A stretch of DNA of 64,000 bases, from contig JAEBUN010000018.1 in NCBI GenBank assembly GCA_023014365.1, forward strand, positions 310,001 through 374,000. The letters are read 5' to 3'. Made by a program: the position numbers and the translations under genes. This DNA comes from Lepiota brunneoincarnata. Its lineage: Eukaryota; Basidiomycota; Agaricomycetes; Agaricales; Agaricaceae. Of this stretch, positions 34,160-45,767 are shown piece after piece. The notes under the pieces are model-generated. The model worked only from the letters and a program-made list of their open reading frames with translations. It did no database searches and was not told the origin of the DNA. Each line of letters starts with the position of its first letter. Position 1 is the first letter of the stretch.

Positions 34160-35817
34160 CTACTCGAACCTCTTCCATGCATGTTTCTCATACTCGACCA
34201 CTCTACGTTTTCTTGGCCTGGCATAATACATTAGTCGGCGTCGACCAGGGGCCAAATCAAATACTCACACAACAGGGACACGGGGCTCAATGAGCGCCCG
34301 TTGTTGGAGACTGATAAATCGGTCACGGAACAGATTCCCCTCCGGCTATGTAGTTTCAGAATAATGTTCGGACCAGATACATGGACACGCACCTTTAGCC
34401 CTCGCAAACTCTCACTCAAATCTTCTCCGATCTGGACTTCCACTTGTGGCTCGGGTACCTTATGTTTCCCCAAGCGTTGTCCCGCGAGGCCATGTCGCCG
34501 TAGTTTATCCCTTAATGCGAACTTTCGCTGACTCTGTTCGAGCTCGCGTTCAGCTATCTGTCTGGCTGTGGAGCGCCGTAACCCTTTTGCAAGGGGCACG
34601 GAGGCGAGCAGCCGCTTGGCCGCGGCTTTTTCTGCCAGAAGACGTTTCTGCAAATATGTCAGGAGTGAGTTATGGATAGCGAGAATCTCAAGTAACTAAC
34701 CTCTGCACGTAGCGTAGCCTCTTTGTTCCTCTGAGTTGTTGTCTTCTTCTGCATAGTCCTCGGTTTGGCGATGACTGCGTCAGCGTCTTTCTTTACTTCC
34801 TCAACCTCGGCTGTGACCTCGTCAATCTTCATACCCAGTGCTCCCTCTCCGATCGCATCTCCGTCCACTCTTGCCTTTTCCATTTTAGCCTTGATCTCGG
34901 CCATTTTTTCTAATTGTTTCAGCCTCTTCTCTTCAGCCTCTGCCGCCTGCAAAATCAACTCCTGGTGCGCATCTGCGGGTGGGTTGTATGACGCCCCCCG
35001 GTGAGGCTCAGAAACAGCTGGCATAGTAATCTCATCTCGTAGTTTCCTAGTCGCCGGAGCCTGTATCAATCAGCAACGAGCCCATCAATATGAAACACAC
35101 ACACCTTGACCGATCTTAACTTCGGAAGGCCTAATTCTTCTTCCGTTGTGTCGGTCCCCCGAGTATCCTCTGCGGCCCAAGGATCATAGCTTCCACTTTC
35201 CTTCACTGCCTTGCTCAGCTCAACCACTCCACTCCCAGCCTCATACTCCCCAGGATCCATAACACTGTTGAATGGACCCTTCCTCGGTCTCTTGGCGATT
35301 CTAAGCAGCTTTTCCTTCTCCTCCCTGGACATCTTCCGTTTCTTTTCTCTATCTGCTGCATTGGTCGACGTCGCGCGGGAGTGGACGGCAGGCACCGCCG
35401 AGCGCTGAGCAAGGATCTTTGCCGCGGTCAGTTGAGAGGTCGAAAATCGTGGCGGCAGCGATTTCCGGACTAGCATAACGCCATCTCAGTACTAACACCC
35501 TTGTAGTTCTCGTGTAGAGTTTTGTAAGGCGCACCTCGTTCATCGCCGACAACATCGACGACAAAGAGCTCATGGTCCTTTGCCATCTGTAGCGTTTTTC
35601 TACGCGTTGATTTATATCCCACTCGTCCTTGAGACTGGCAAGATACTCACCCAGAAACCCTCTCCTCCGCCCTTAGGCCCTCCAAACGCTCCTCCACACC
35701 TTCGATATTAACGTGCTTCCTCCATGCTTTCTTCCCCTTCCTACTTGTTTGAGTATGTTGCGCAGGGGCACCTATACTTGATTTACTGGGTTTTTGCCTG
35801 ACTCTGGACGCCGGCAT
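34160..35817 (-). CDS. NOP53: Ribosome biogenesis protein NOP53
   Basis: Nucleolar factor of 60S assembly that recruits the Mtr4-exosome for 7S rRNA processing. Visible order: MPASRVRQKPSKSSIGAPAQ; KKAWRKHVNIEGVEERLEGL; HELFVVDVVGDERVRKSLPP; ILAQRSAVPAVHSR; the long charged coiled region EAEEKRLKQLEKMAEIKAKM; the diagnostic HGLAGQRLGKHKVPEPQVEV; GEDLSESLRGLK; then NLFRDRFISLQQRALIEPRV and VVEYEKHAWKRFE at the stop. Six introns. The splice after EERVSG is one base out of phase with the next exon (MAKDHELF), so that junction is unresolved. All others join cleanly. The gene is divergent from the tRNA at 35.93 kb. Confidence 0.9.
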
Positions 35818-35932
35818 GGTAACAGTGGTGCTCGAAATCGGAGGATCTGGGAAGAAAATGTGATGGCGATCGAGAATAGCAATTTTGGATGACGTAATGC
35901 GGTCAGTAACAATATAAACCAACAGCGAATCA

Positions 35933-36013
35933 GGGCGCTTGGCCTAGTGGTATGGCGTATGCTTTGCACACATCGATTGTATAAGATCACGAGTTCGATC
36001 CTCGTAGCGTCCA
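35933..36013 (+). tRNA. tRNA-Ala(UGC) with a short intron
   Basis: Acceptor stem GGGCGCT (35933-35939) pairs with AGCGTCC (36006-36012), followed by A73. D arm GGCCTAGTGGTATGGC. Anticodon stem TATGC/GTATA encloses TTTGCA, a 9-base intron (about 35969-35977) and T. Anticodon TGC at 35965-35967. T arm ACGAG-TTCGATC-CTCGT. The intron sits 3' of position 37, the canonical nuclear tRNA site. Confidence 0.85.
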
Positions 36014-36017
36014 TATG

Positions 36018-36028
36018 TTTTTTTTTTT
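36018..36028 (+). terminator. RNA polymerase III terminator of the tRNA
   Basis: Eleven consecutive T starting 5 bases after the tRNA 3' end. Confidence 0.8.
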
Positions 36029-36188
36029 CTCGGGTATAGGGATAAGGTGGGTCACATGATGGCAAAGCTCAAATCGGCCCACGGCGCCCTCCACTCGCAA
36101 CAACTCTGACTTGTCCGCTTCGTATCATCCACAGACGGAACAGGGTGGATCCAACCTCACTTTCCCCATCTCAGATGTGTCTCCTGCA

Positions 36189-37450
36189 ATGTCCCTCACT
36201 GACGATGTTTGGCTTGAAGTGCTCGATACAGCATCACAGCCGATATTCGTAGCGAAATAAGCAGGCAGAGGAATATCCTCAATATAGCGCTTCTTTCTCG
36301 TTCGTTGACATCCATCGCACTGGACCTGCTCTGGGCGAGGATGGAATCACTACAAGCCTGTGGCCGCACGTTATCAATTCCTTAGCACCCCCCTAAGCAA
36401 GGCCGGTTCATCGAATACGGCAGTTACAACAGTAACAGGTGTTCTTGGGTAAGGCTTCCTACTATTTTAGGTGTTTTTCCGACTGATAAAAACCACCAAA
36501 GAATATCTAGCTCGACTCCAGACTTTCTGCGTCAACAACGGGAATACAATTGAATATTCTCATCTGTACTCACACCGTGCCTCGTATTTGCATATAGGCC
36601 TGATGGATGGTTCCCCCACACGATCAGCTTACTCTTTTTTTTTCCATTTCCCAAGTTCTGGAACAGTTCGCTTCCCTGAATACTCTCCATATTGATCTCA
36701 GGTTCTTTCCGAGAACCCGTAGCGATATCATCACCCCCAATTCATCATACTTCTCTGGAAACCCTCCACCTCACCGGGTATGCCGATGAATTATAGAACT
36801 TCCTCTTATATCAACTCAAGTCGTCATCTCTCCCCACTCTGTCGTTGGAGATTTACTGGGCTCAGAATCTATCGTGGAAGCTCTTATGCGAACGAGCTGC
36901 TTCAAACCTCCCTTGCCTTAGCTCTTTCACTCTAAAGTCAATGGCCTTCAGGGATGTTTCCCCGTTACTATACGGGGACCTCCTTCCAGTCCTATCAAAA
37001 CAATTGACAGAGCTTCAGTTACGATACGTACCCCCCCAACTAACCACAGATGATCTCATTGCGATAGCAAGGATGCTACCGAACCTCCACAAATTATCAC
37101 ACAGGAACATCCCTGACCAGCCGCACACGCAATCATTTAGCGCTTTAGCTTTGGTGCCCCCATCCCAACATCCTCATTTGCGTGCCGTCAGGCTTTACTT
37201 GGACCTCAGTGATTTCTTTTCCCCACTGTCTGATGTATATCCCCCGTCGAAGAGCAGGCTACTGAGACTTTACATGGGCGATCTTTACGGCTCTCCCGCG
37301 ACACTAGAAGAGAGGGTTGTGCCTGCTCATAATTTTCTCAGTCTATTCCCGAGGTTGAAAACTGTCGAACACGGAATTGCATTTGTTGACATACGGGCAA
37401 TGATGGCGGGTCTTCGTGCTAGATTCTCCGAGTGTTATTTTGTCGCATGA
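36189..37450 (+). pseudogene. F-box/LRR-like relic upstream of the intact copy
   Basis: Starts MSLTDDVWLEVLD like the intact gene (MYLSHDIWLEVLEH) but meets a TAA 17 codons in. Later blocks recur in changing frames: a stretch like FASLRTLRIDLRMFP at 36660-36710, and a long open tail (36845-37450) with SWKLLCERAASNLPCLSSFT, LPVLSKQLTELQLRYVPPQL and ALVPPSQHPHLRAVRLYLDL, parallel to the intact protein. Several hundred bases of the middle are missing. It is a tandem duplicate of the next gene and is non-functional as a whole. Confidence 0.75.
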
Positions 37451-37841
37451 GTGCTTAATAGCCAAATATTATGGAATGATGGGGGGCGACCCTGAAGATG
37501 TAAGTCGACAGCGACGTCTCAAATGGTGGGTTAAAAGCGGCGAAGAAGAGAAGGCGTGCAACGAGGTGAGTTTTCACTTTCCGCCTTCTGACTGTGCTGC
37601 AGTGTACACCCCACAAGGACAGTCTCTCTTGTCAGATAGTATACCACACACACACCCTTTTGAGCATTCTCCTACAAGTGCACGGTTATCTCCTCGGGTT
37701 CTGAGGTAGATTGAGCACGTGATCCAGACTGGCAGCTTGCATTGTCCCAAAATAGAGCAGGGAGTGATACTTAATCGCAACCCCATCGCCCGCAAACAAA
37801 TAGGGGAGATACACCCACCCATTTCCAAGGCGTCGCTCACA

Positions 37842-39410
37842 ATGTATCTCAGTCACGATATCTGGCTTGAAGTGCTCGAGCATTGCCGGTACGACATCAC
37901 TGCCGAAGGCTCCGACGAAGTACGCCAGAAAAGGGGGGCTATCTTCAACATAGCACTCCTTGATCGATCGTTGACATTCGCCGCACTGGACATGCTTTGG
38001 ATGGGGATGAAATCACTACAACCTGTGCTGCACCTCGTCAATTCCTTCGCGTCCTCTGCGCAAGACGCATTCATAAGATATAATCACGCAGAGGATTCAT
38101 GGGTGAGCCTTCTTGCTTTTCCGAGTGATTTCCCGGCTGATCAAAATCATGCACAGGAGTTGGAAAGACGAGTTGAAGATGACATGGTGCATGCACGTGT
38201 GCAGGAATATCTGGGTCGAATCCAGATTTTCTACATCGATGAATGGAATAAATCGGAAATCTCCCTATGGCCTACCCTCCGGTCATGCCTTGGGGGCAAC
38301 AAACTTCTTCCCAAGTTGCGGGAGCTCAGGTTGGACGTGGAGCACGGGATCTTTCCCCCGGCGATGGACCTCATACCCCTCTTCTCCCCCACAATGACGA
38401 CCGTCGCGATATATCATGGAAGGTTCGGTGCCGGTTCAGCCCATATGTTTCTCAAGCTGCTTGCGCCCTATGTGCATAGGCTGAAGAAGTTAACCTACGT
38501 CGGATCTTCCTCGCCGGGCCTCTTTCGTGATTTTATGACCTCCAAGGACCTGGGGTATTTGCATGTAGGTTACAATAACGACGGCTTCATACAACGGGAG
38601 AGCACGGTCCCCATTTCTCAAGTCCTGAAACATTTCGCTTCTCTGAGAACTCTCCGCATTGATCTCAGAATGTTTCCGAGCGAGGTAGCGATGTCATCAC
38701 CCCCGGTTAATCATACCTGTCTGGAATCCTTGCGCCTCACGGGGGATGCCGACGATATACAACACTTCCTCTTATATCAGCTCACATCATCTTCTCTCCT
38801 CGCTCTCTCATTGGACATTCGCGGGACTCCTAATCTATCATGGAAACTTGTGTGCGGGCGGGCGGCCTCAAGCTTCCCTTACCTTCGCTCCCTCACTCTA
38901 GAGCTGGCGAGCGCCCTGGGTTGCCCTCGATTGCTATATGAGGACCTCCTTCCGGTCCTATCGACACCATTGACGGAACTTCAGTTGAATTATATATCCC
39001 ACCAACTGACTAATGGTGATCTCATTGCGATAGCAGAGGCATTGCCGCACCTCCACAAATTATCAATCAGCATCTGTCCAGACTATCCTCCCCAAGCATT
39101 CGACGCTTCGGTTTTGGTACCCCTATCCCAACATCCTCAGTTGGGCAGCCTCGACCTCTGCTTGAACCTCGGGGACCTTTTTATCCTACTACCCAATGTC
39201 GGTGTCCCGAGGAGCAAGCTGAAAAGACTTTCCATGGGTCGAGTTGAAGGCCCTCCCCCAACGCCGGCGCAGAAGGCTGCGCTTACCGAAAATCTTCTCA
39301 GTCTGTTCCCGGGATTAAAGCCTATCGGCTGGGATCGACTACGTACTGATGTAACGACGATGATCGCAGCATTCAGTGGGAGAGTCGCCGTGTGTCATCT
39401 TGTCGAATGA
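37842..39410 (+). CDS. F-box-like protein with leucine-rich C-terminal region
   Basis: Intronless 522-residue frame. The N-terminus (LSHDIWLEVLEHCRYDITAE, then FNIALLDRSLTFAALDMLWM) fits the F-box-like motif of Agaricomycete families, which would dock substrates to SCF ubiquitin ligases. The rest has degenerate leucine-rich strands: LLPKLRELRLDVEHGIFPPA, HFASLRTLRIDLRMFP, SSLLALSLDIRG, PLTELQLNYIS, HPQLGSLDLCLNLGD. The start was chosen at the codon aligned with the relics' starts, although the frame is open 41 codons further upstream. It is the only undamaged member among at least five copies in the window. Substrate unknown. Confidence 0.75.
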   Translation: MYLSHDIWLEVLEHCRYDITAEGSDEVRQKRGAIFNIALLDRSLTFAALDMLWMGMKSLQPVLHLVNSFASSAQDAFIRYNHAEDSWVSLLAFPSDFPADQNHAQELERRVEDDMVHARVQEYLGRIQIFYIDEWNKSEISLWPTLRSCLGGNKLLPKLRELRLDVEHGIFPPAMDLIPLFSPTMTTVAIYHGRFGAGSAHMFLKLLAPYVHRLKKLTYVGSSSPGLFRDFMTSKDLGYLHVGYNNDGFIQRESTVPISQVLKHFASLRTLRIDLRMFPSEVAMSSPPVNHTCLESLRLTGDADDIQHFLLYQLTSSSLLALSLDIRGTPNLSWKLVCGRAASSFPYLRSLTLELASALGCPRLLYEDLLPVLSTPLTELQLNYISHQLTNGDLIAIAEALPHLHKLSISICPDYPPQAFDASVLVPLSQHPQLGSLDLCLNLGDLFILLPNVGVPRSKLKRLSMGRVEGPPPTPAQKAALTENLLSLFPGLKPIGWDRLRTDVTTMIAAFSGRVAVCHLVE

Positions 39411-40623
39411 ATACTCTTTAGGCTCGTTTTTTTTTTGTACTTTGTATGGACTGTTACCGAATGTTATCAATAAATGACGGAGTAGAAATCAATTGCTACT
39501 TCCTAGGACGAGCGTGGGAGTGTGCCATGGCGGCTAGGGTGCGTCAAGGCTATAGCGGAGACAGAGCTGCCTACTAGGCACCTCGTGGGCCACACTATGA
39601 TGGATGCATAAGGCACCTTCCAAGCTTTGGACTGGTCAGTCACAGATCTCACATTCCGAGGGGGGGGGGGGTAATGAGTTCATAAGGGAAAGCTTAATCG
39701 CTCCCTAAGCCGTCTCATAGCGTATGGATGATAGGACTGTTGGCCACACTGAACGTGAAGTTCATACCCAACGAATGGATCTGGATTCAGGGGACCACAA
39801 TGTCTCGGTATCTCAGGACGCCAAGATTGTCAACTCATGCATTGCTTGTGGAGTTGCAAATGCAACTATAACAATCAGTGATGTAACAAGAGTAAAAGAT
39901 CAGCGGGGTGTACAGCCCAACAAACGCTATATATATACATGCATGAGAAGGCGTTCCTGCTCACCACCCGCGAATCCCAGCAAGCCGAACAAACAATGTA
40001 GCTGTACATATATATCTGCAAAGGGGTAAATAGTAACACTACCAACTCCCAAAGTCGGTGCCGGCGCTCTCAGAAGAAACGGACCTAGGGCGGAGCTGCT
40101 TCCGGATAAACTGGGCTTCCGCTGAGCAAGTGACTGCTGGGCGAGCGGAGTGCTGGGCGTGCTTGTGGAGTGCAAAATTGATCATGATGTGAAGACTTGA
40201 CGGCAAATTGGCCCGAGTCACATGTAGGCAGAGTTATCTTGGAAGTATTTGACGCCCGTTTTCTGCCGCTGGGAAGCAATAGCGAGTTCATGGCAGGTGT
40301 GCTGCGCGACGGTGCTATCATCCGGGCCATAATACCAATTAGCTCACAATTCGTATCTCCGTCTAATCAACATCAGCATAACGATTCTGTGATTATTCCT
40401 AGTCGCAGAACAACCGCGCCACCAATGTCTCTGATAATCATCTCGCCAAGGATGATTCCTATGTGAATCACTGGCGATGGCTAACACCCCGTGTGAACCC
40501 GGTCCGCTTTTGAACATGGTATCTGTCCGACAAACTTCTTCAATGATGAATTAACCGAGTGGCGCTTGTTAAAAGCAGTCTTAAGGGCTCAAATATCGCT
40601 CTTTGATCTATCGCCTCCCTCTG
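39411..40623. other. Gene-free stretch
   Basis: Holds a 13-base G run at 39660-39672 and a 101-codon frame (39724-40029) without recognisable content. Confidence 0.4.
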
Positions 40624-41880
40624 ATGAAAGACATTAAGATTGACGTTGGCGAGCTTGCAGGTGTCGGTGCCGAGGGCCCTCTCTTCGGTAGGTCCATCGG
40701 TCTTTATGACTTTCCTACGTCGCTGACAGGGACAAAGGCATCTTCTTGGTCCTTGATCTTATTGCGCTTTATGTTCTCACGAAAAGGAGACGCTATAGCA
40801 GATTGAACGTTCCAATGTTTGCCGCATCCATTGTGATGCTACTCCTCGCAACCGCCCAATTCACAGTCGATTTCGCGAATATCTTCATGGGCTTTATCAG
40901 GCTCGACAGAGCAGCCCGTGTCGCATTCTTTCTCGATTTAGGGGAACCCATTTTTGCGGCTAAACATGCCATTTACTTTACTATGGTGCTCGTGGGGGAC
41001 TGCGGTAGTGGTAAGTGCCATCGACTAATTGAAAAGTTTATGGAGTCGAACCCGTTGACTCGACCCCCATTAGATTTATCGATGTTACATTGTGTGGAAT
41101 CACAATTTCTGGATTGTTCTTTTCCCAATCATCTGCTCTCTAGCAAGTGGAGGCAAGGCTTTCATTTACGATTTCAGTCGAATCGAATAGCTAAATCATC
41201 CGGTAGTTTGTGCATATCAATCGATTTGGGCCATTACTCATCCCAACTTTGATCCTCGACTGGCACATGACATCGGCTTTGCTATATTTTCTCTCAGCTT
41301 CGCTGCTAATGGCATCTCGACTGGTATGTATACCTTCCTTTTTTATCTTCCCCTCTTGACTGTGTTTTATCGGTTGCACAGCACTTCTCGCATACAAGAT
41401 CTGGAAATCAGACATGGAGATGAGAAAGACATTCTCGAGAGCTTCCATGGAAGACAGTCTGGCTCCCGTACTACGCATAGTGATCGAGACTGGAGCCCTC
41501 AACACTGCTTACCTTCTCGCATACACGATCGTTCTGAGATACGGCACGAGTGGACTCCAAATTATGGCTTGCATCGTAAAAAAAACGTCTCCTCAGACCA
41601 GATATCCGAACCCTGCTGACCTCTTTATTATTTTATATAGTCTACTCCATTGGTTGGTATTTTCTTCAGCATGGTAATCCTTCGTGCAGCTCTGGCAAAC
41701 GAGCTGAAAGCAAGAACAAATGCGATGGGCAGTTCCTCCACCGGACCACCTGTGTTTGCGGCCAGTCCTGGCAGGTCCTTTGGAACCGATACAACCGCAC
41801 GGGCTCCCGCAATCGAACTGAATCCCCATTCAGGGGAATCTTCGGAGGATCTCGAAAATGGACCTGAAACAAAGGCTTGA
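40624..41880 (+). pseudogene. Multi-pass membrane protein, frameshift and stop
   Basis: Reads GIFLVLDLIALYVLTKRRRY, then PMFAASIVMLLLATAQFTVD, AKHAIYFTMVLVGD, VVIYRCYIVWNHNFWIVLFP, IGFAIFSLSFAANGISTALL, LAPVLRIVIETGALNTAYLL and PLVGIFFSMVILRAALANEL to the stop at 41880. This is the complete order of the basidiomycete 'IYRCYIVW' seven-helix family. Between LVGD and VVIYR there is one extra base (about 41000, 'gggggactgcggtagtg'). A TAG interrupts the loop after FIYDFSRIE (about 41190). Introns at 41014-41090, 41322-41380 and about 41577-41640 have GT-AG ends and correct phase. Confidence 0.7.
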
Positions 41881-42674
41881 TGGTTTTAATCAGGGGCAGA
41901 GTGGGTGATGCTCCATTTGAACGAATCAATCCTATGGACATCGGGAAAAATAACTTGTATCCGTTACTTGATATGTCAGATGAATGTATTAGATATGTAT
42001 ATCAAAGTCCACAATCCAGGTTCAGGGTACTGTTGAGATCAAAACTCCGCTTTGACGGGGCAATAAAGCTGTATCGATCAATATCGGTCCCTGGATAGGT
42101 GATAGCTGTAGCACGATGCTAGAATGATTTCCGGCTCCGGTGTTAACATGAGTTGCCCTTTGGGCGGTCAATTTTGGATCTGTTGACATACATCTTCCAT
42201 TTTCCCCACGAACCGGTGTGATCAGGGGGAGGAAATGCCTATATATTTTCACATGCTCGTCACTAGCACATTAGTTTACATTTTCCCTTTCTACTCTCAT
42301 ACACAGGACCTATTATCATTAATGTCACATTTCTCAGTGAGTGAGGCATGGTTGTACAACCTGAACGGAAGTGAATCACCCATCAAGCAGGGTTGGGGGT
42401 CTGGGCAGCAGGCTCTCTACTCATCCGGCCCCGTTCCACTTTGAATCGCTGACTCTGAGGAGCCGAGACCATGATCTTGTGCGGGCCACGACTTTCGCAC
42501 TGTATCCGATAATGTGGTCGTTCAAACCCCCCCCCCCCCCCCCCCCGACTAAGCTCAGTCGACTGTATCTGAGGACAAAAAGTGCGACTTGTTGGGATTG
42601 AAGAAAAAACATTCGGTAACCGTCATAATATGTAAGCCGAAGCATATACTATTAACTAAGGTTAATTCGCGGAA
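41881..42674. other. Gene-free stretch with a C20 homopolymer
   Basis: Nothing supported apart from twenty consecutive C at 42527-42546. Confidence 0.45.
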
Positions 42675-44233
42675 CTAATAGTCAGCAGCGCTTAGATGGA
42701 GTGATGCGCACATTGTCTGCATGTTAATTAGCAGTCCGCGGTTCATAGGCCTCTTTAGTCTCGGAAATAGAGTGAGAAGATTCTGGGGCAGCACAATCAT
42801 CTCTGCAGACATCATGGGAGGGCCTCCAATCCCACCCCTGCAAAGTATCTCCAGCCTGCTCTTTGGTGGGGAACCTGCAGCGGGTAGTGGAGTAAAAAAA
42901 ATCGCTGAAGTCCAAATAGAGGTCAAGACGGCGCAAATCAGAGGTCCGGGACAAGGGTACCAAAATCGAAGCACTGAATGCTTTGTACGGGTATGCGGGA
43001 ATGATTGATAATACGTAGAGGTTTGGCAACACCTCTACCATCGCAATGAGACTTTGTGTGGTTAATTGGTGGGGTAACCGTTGTAGCTGAAGCTCCGTCA
43101 ATGGTTTCGATAAAATTGGAAGGAGGTCCTCGTATAGCAATATGGGACTGCCATCGGGGTCCTGCAGGTATAGAGTGAAAGAGCGAAGGGAGGGGAAGCT
43201 TGAAGCGGTTCGAGTGCATAGGAGTTTGTACGATAGACCGTGAGTGCTGGAAACGTACAACTCCAAGGTGTGGAGAGAAGACGATGTAAGCTGATTTGGA
43301 AGAAAGCCGTGTAGATCAGTGGGCATCGCCCGTGAGGAGCAGCGATCGCAGAGAGGTGTGATGAACTAGGGAATGGTAACGTCGCTCCATTGCTTGGAAA
43401 CATGCTAAGATCAATAATAAGGGTGCCCAGAGAAGGGAACTGTTCCAGAACTTGAGAAACGGGAATGGTACTCTCCCGTATTCCGGGATGGTCGAGGCCG
43501 TAAGTTACGTGTAAATACTCCAAGTCCCTGAAAGGCATAAAGTGAAGAGGAGGTCTGATGAGGGAGATCCGACGTAGACGATCTTCATCAGCCTATGCCC
43601 AAGGGACCCAAGCAGCTTGAGAAACATATGGGCTGGGCCAGGTGCAGGATGACTTGTGGCATATCGTGACTGGTCGTCATTACAGGGGAGCAGAGGGGAA
43701 TTAGGTCCATGGCCGGGGGAAACGACGCCAGCTCCACACACAACTCAAGGTGCCACAAACTGGGGAGAAGTTGGTCGCATCCAAGACGCTTGTTGAGAGG
43801 ATAGGCCATAGAGAGATTTCCTTTTATCCCATTGTTTGGTGTAGAAAATCCGGATTCGACGCAGATATTCTTCTGCGCGTGAACGCACTCTGTCGTCATC
43901 AATTGGTCTTTGCAACAGCTGTTGAAGTATTGGTCAGCCAAGAAATTACCTGAAACAGCGGGAAATTTTACCCATAATCCCTCTGCATCATCATATTTTA
44001 CGCATGGGTCTTGCTCAGAAGGTGCAAAGGAATTGATAACGTGCACCATAGGTTGTAGTGATTCCATCGCCATCCAAATCATGTCTAGTGCGATGGATGT
44101 CAGCGACCGTGAAACGAGCGCTATTGTGAGGATGTCTCTCTTTGTTGTGCGTATGTATATCATCTTGAGAGTCAGATATGTCGTATCGAAAATTCTCGAG
44201 CACTTCATGCCAAACATCGAAATTCAGGGGCAT
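42675..44233 (-). pseudogene. F-box/LRR-like relic, opposite strand
   Basis: Starts MPLNFDVWHEVLENFRYDIS at 44233 and can be followed end to end through frame changes: SLTSIALDMIWMAMESLQPM, HVINSFAPSEQDPCVKYDDA, ASFPPAMDLIPLCSPVMTT, DLEYLHVTYGLDH, VLEQFPSLGTLIIDLSMFPS, LPILSKPLTELQLQRLPHQL and ASILVPLSRTSDLRRLDLYL. At least four frameshifts separate these blocks. It is inverted relative to the intact copy, so it is not a simple tandem duplicate. Confidence 0.75.
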
Positions 44234-44679
44234 TGGAGAGGAGGGACTGTTCTTATAGTTATCTGTGCATGGGTGATGTACGAGTGAGACCGAGGTAGAT
44301 GAGGGCAGAACTTTGATGACGGAGAGACACAATTATCGCTCTCTATCTGAGAAGAGGCAGAAAAAAGAGCACTGACGTTCACACGGCTCTGGCCATAAGT
44401 TTCTGGATCACTTGCCCTGCTTACTTCACTGGCTTCGACAACTGATCCGCATAGGCTGCAAATCTCCAATGACAAATTTAAGAGGAAAGTACTTGCGTAT
44501 CGTCGATATTTCCCCCCGTGAGATGCAGGGATTCGATGAACTGGGGGTGAAGACGCTGCTGCATGGGTCGGAAGATCAATGCCGAGGTTACTGACCTCGC
44601 AACAGTGCCCTCCCGTTGCTACGATGCTGTCGTCCTTGTAACCTATATCGATAGGTATAAAGTCAAGGAGTAAATCTGA

Positions 44680-44880
44680 CGTAGATCATCTCCTTCAGTG
44701 CGATGGATGTCAACGATCGAAGGAACGCTAGCGACACACGTGTAGCCGGGGTGCAGGGCAAGGCGACAACAAAAGTCAAAAGTCTGGCGGGATGCACACC
44801 CCCGCATCGACAATCGGTGTTTATGTTTGTAGGTTATATATAAATACTCCAAGTCCCATGAAAAGCATGGAGCGGGGAAG
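44680..44880 (-). pseudogene. Chimeric F-box fragment
   Basis: DLEYLYITYKHKHR at about 44850 and a 'VDIHRTEGDDLRQ' piece at about 44705 correspond to non-adjacent parts of the F-box relic at 42.7-44.2 kb. Between them lies about 80 bases also present at 50065-50150 ('aggcgacaacaaaagt'). Confidence 0.45.
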
Positions 44881-44939
44881 GGGGGGCTAAATAACCCATA
44901 TATACCCATCACCCAACGAGAAACACCACTTCCTGCCCG

Positions 44940-45206
44940 CCGTACTGTACAGTTTGACGTTGAATTATCGGACTCGAAGAGAGCCGCATTGGAGGTTTGG
45001 GAAGTCAAGGAAAGAGTCCGGGTTGAGAAGGTGAAGCCACCTAAAGTCCAGCTATCCGATGGGATGGAAGAAAAGGAAGAGGAGGAAGTCGAGGTGAAAC
45101 ACAAGGTCATTGATATTAACGCCCTTCTAGGAATCGAAAGGAAGGGTAAACGTGAACATGCAGGGAAGACGACTACGACGTTCGGTGTGCAATTTATTGC
45201 GTGCTG
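44940..45206 (+). pseudogene. Orphan C-terminal coding fragment
   Basis: An open, codon-like frame VQFDVELSDSKRAALEVWEV, then KERVRVEKVKPPK, EEKEEEEVEVKHKVIDINAL and LGIERKGKREHAGK, ends TTTTFGVQFIAC and stop. It is highly charged, unlike the surrounding decayed DNA, and has no start or upstream exon. It looks like the translocated 3' end of a gene located elsewhere. I do not recognise it. Confidence 0.35.
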
Positions 45207-45767
45207 ATGGAGGTCTGGGCGTTGATGTTGGTGAGCTTGGTGAGGCAGGAGCATCCACTAGCCTGAAGATATCAGGACGTTTTTAGATGTTTTCTTTGTA
45301 GCTGAGAACTCTACTTGTTGTTAGATGTATGTTATACATATGTCTTTTCTTGGAATTTTCAGCGTGGGGAGGTTGCTGTTCGGGTATAGACCATCCCCAT
45401 TCGAGGCTCCTACTTCGGATGGAGGCGAGGGCGAGCTATGTCACATATCCTTGACAGGAAACCTGGCAGCACCCTGACGAATAAGCGATTACGACGCGAC
45501 AGAAGCTGACAAGTAATTATGACATTAGCAAAAGTGAGGAGCAAAATGTCAGGGGCGAGATTACAGTCTGATCCCATTCTGAATGAGCTCAGTAGTTGGT
45601 CGCCTGCGGCGAGAGCATCGAATGATGCCGCCGACATGTATTCTCACCATCGAGATGCCGTGGGAGAATTGCTGCTGTAGACCCAATGATACTGCGTTAA
45701 TGACACCCAAAAGCTCAAGGCCTGACCTCCACTTCGACGCACTGTCTTACAAGCCTCAGCGACAACC
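45207..45767. other. Upstream region of the NLR-like gene
   Basis: No gene seen; presumably contains the promoter of the NLR-like gene. Confidence 0.4.

Noticed and set aside
42527..42546. C20 homopolymer, with G runs at 39.66 and 58.07 kb, as possible structural elements
   Set aside because: Single homopolymers without G-quadruplex spacing or repetition; most simply slippage tracts, and their exact lengths are unreliable.
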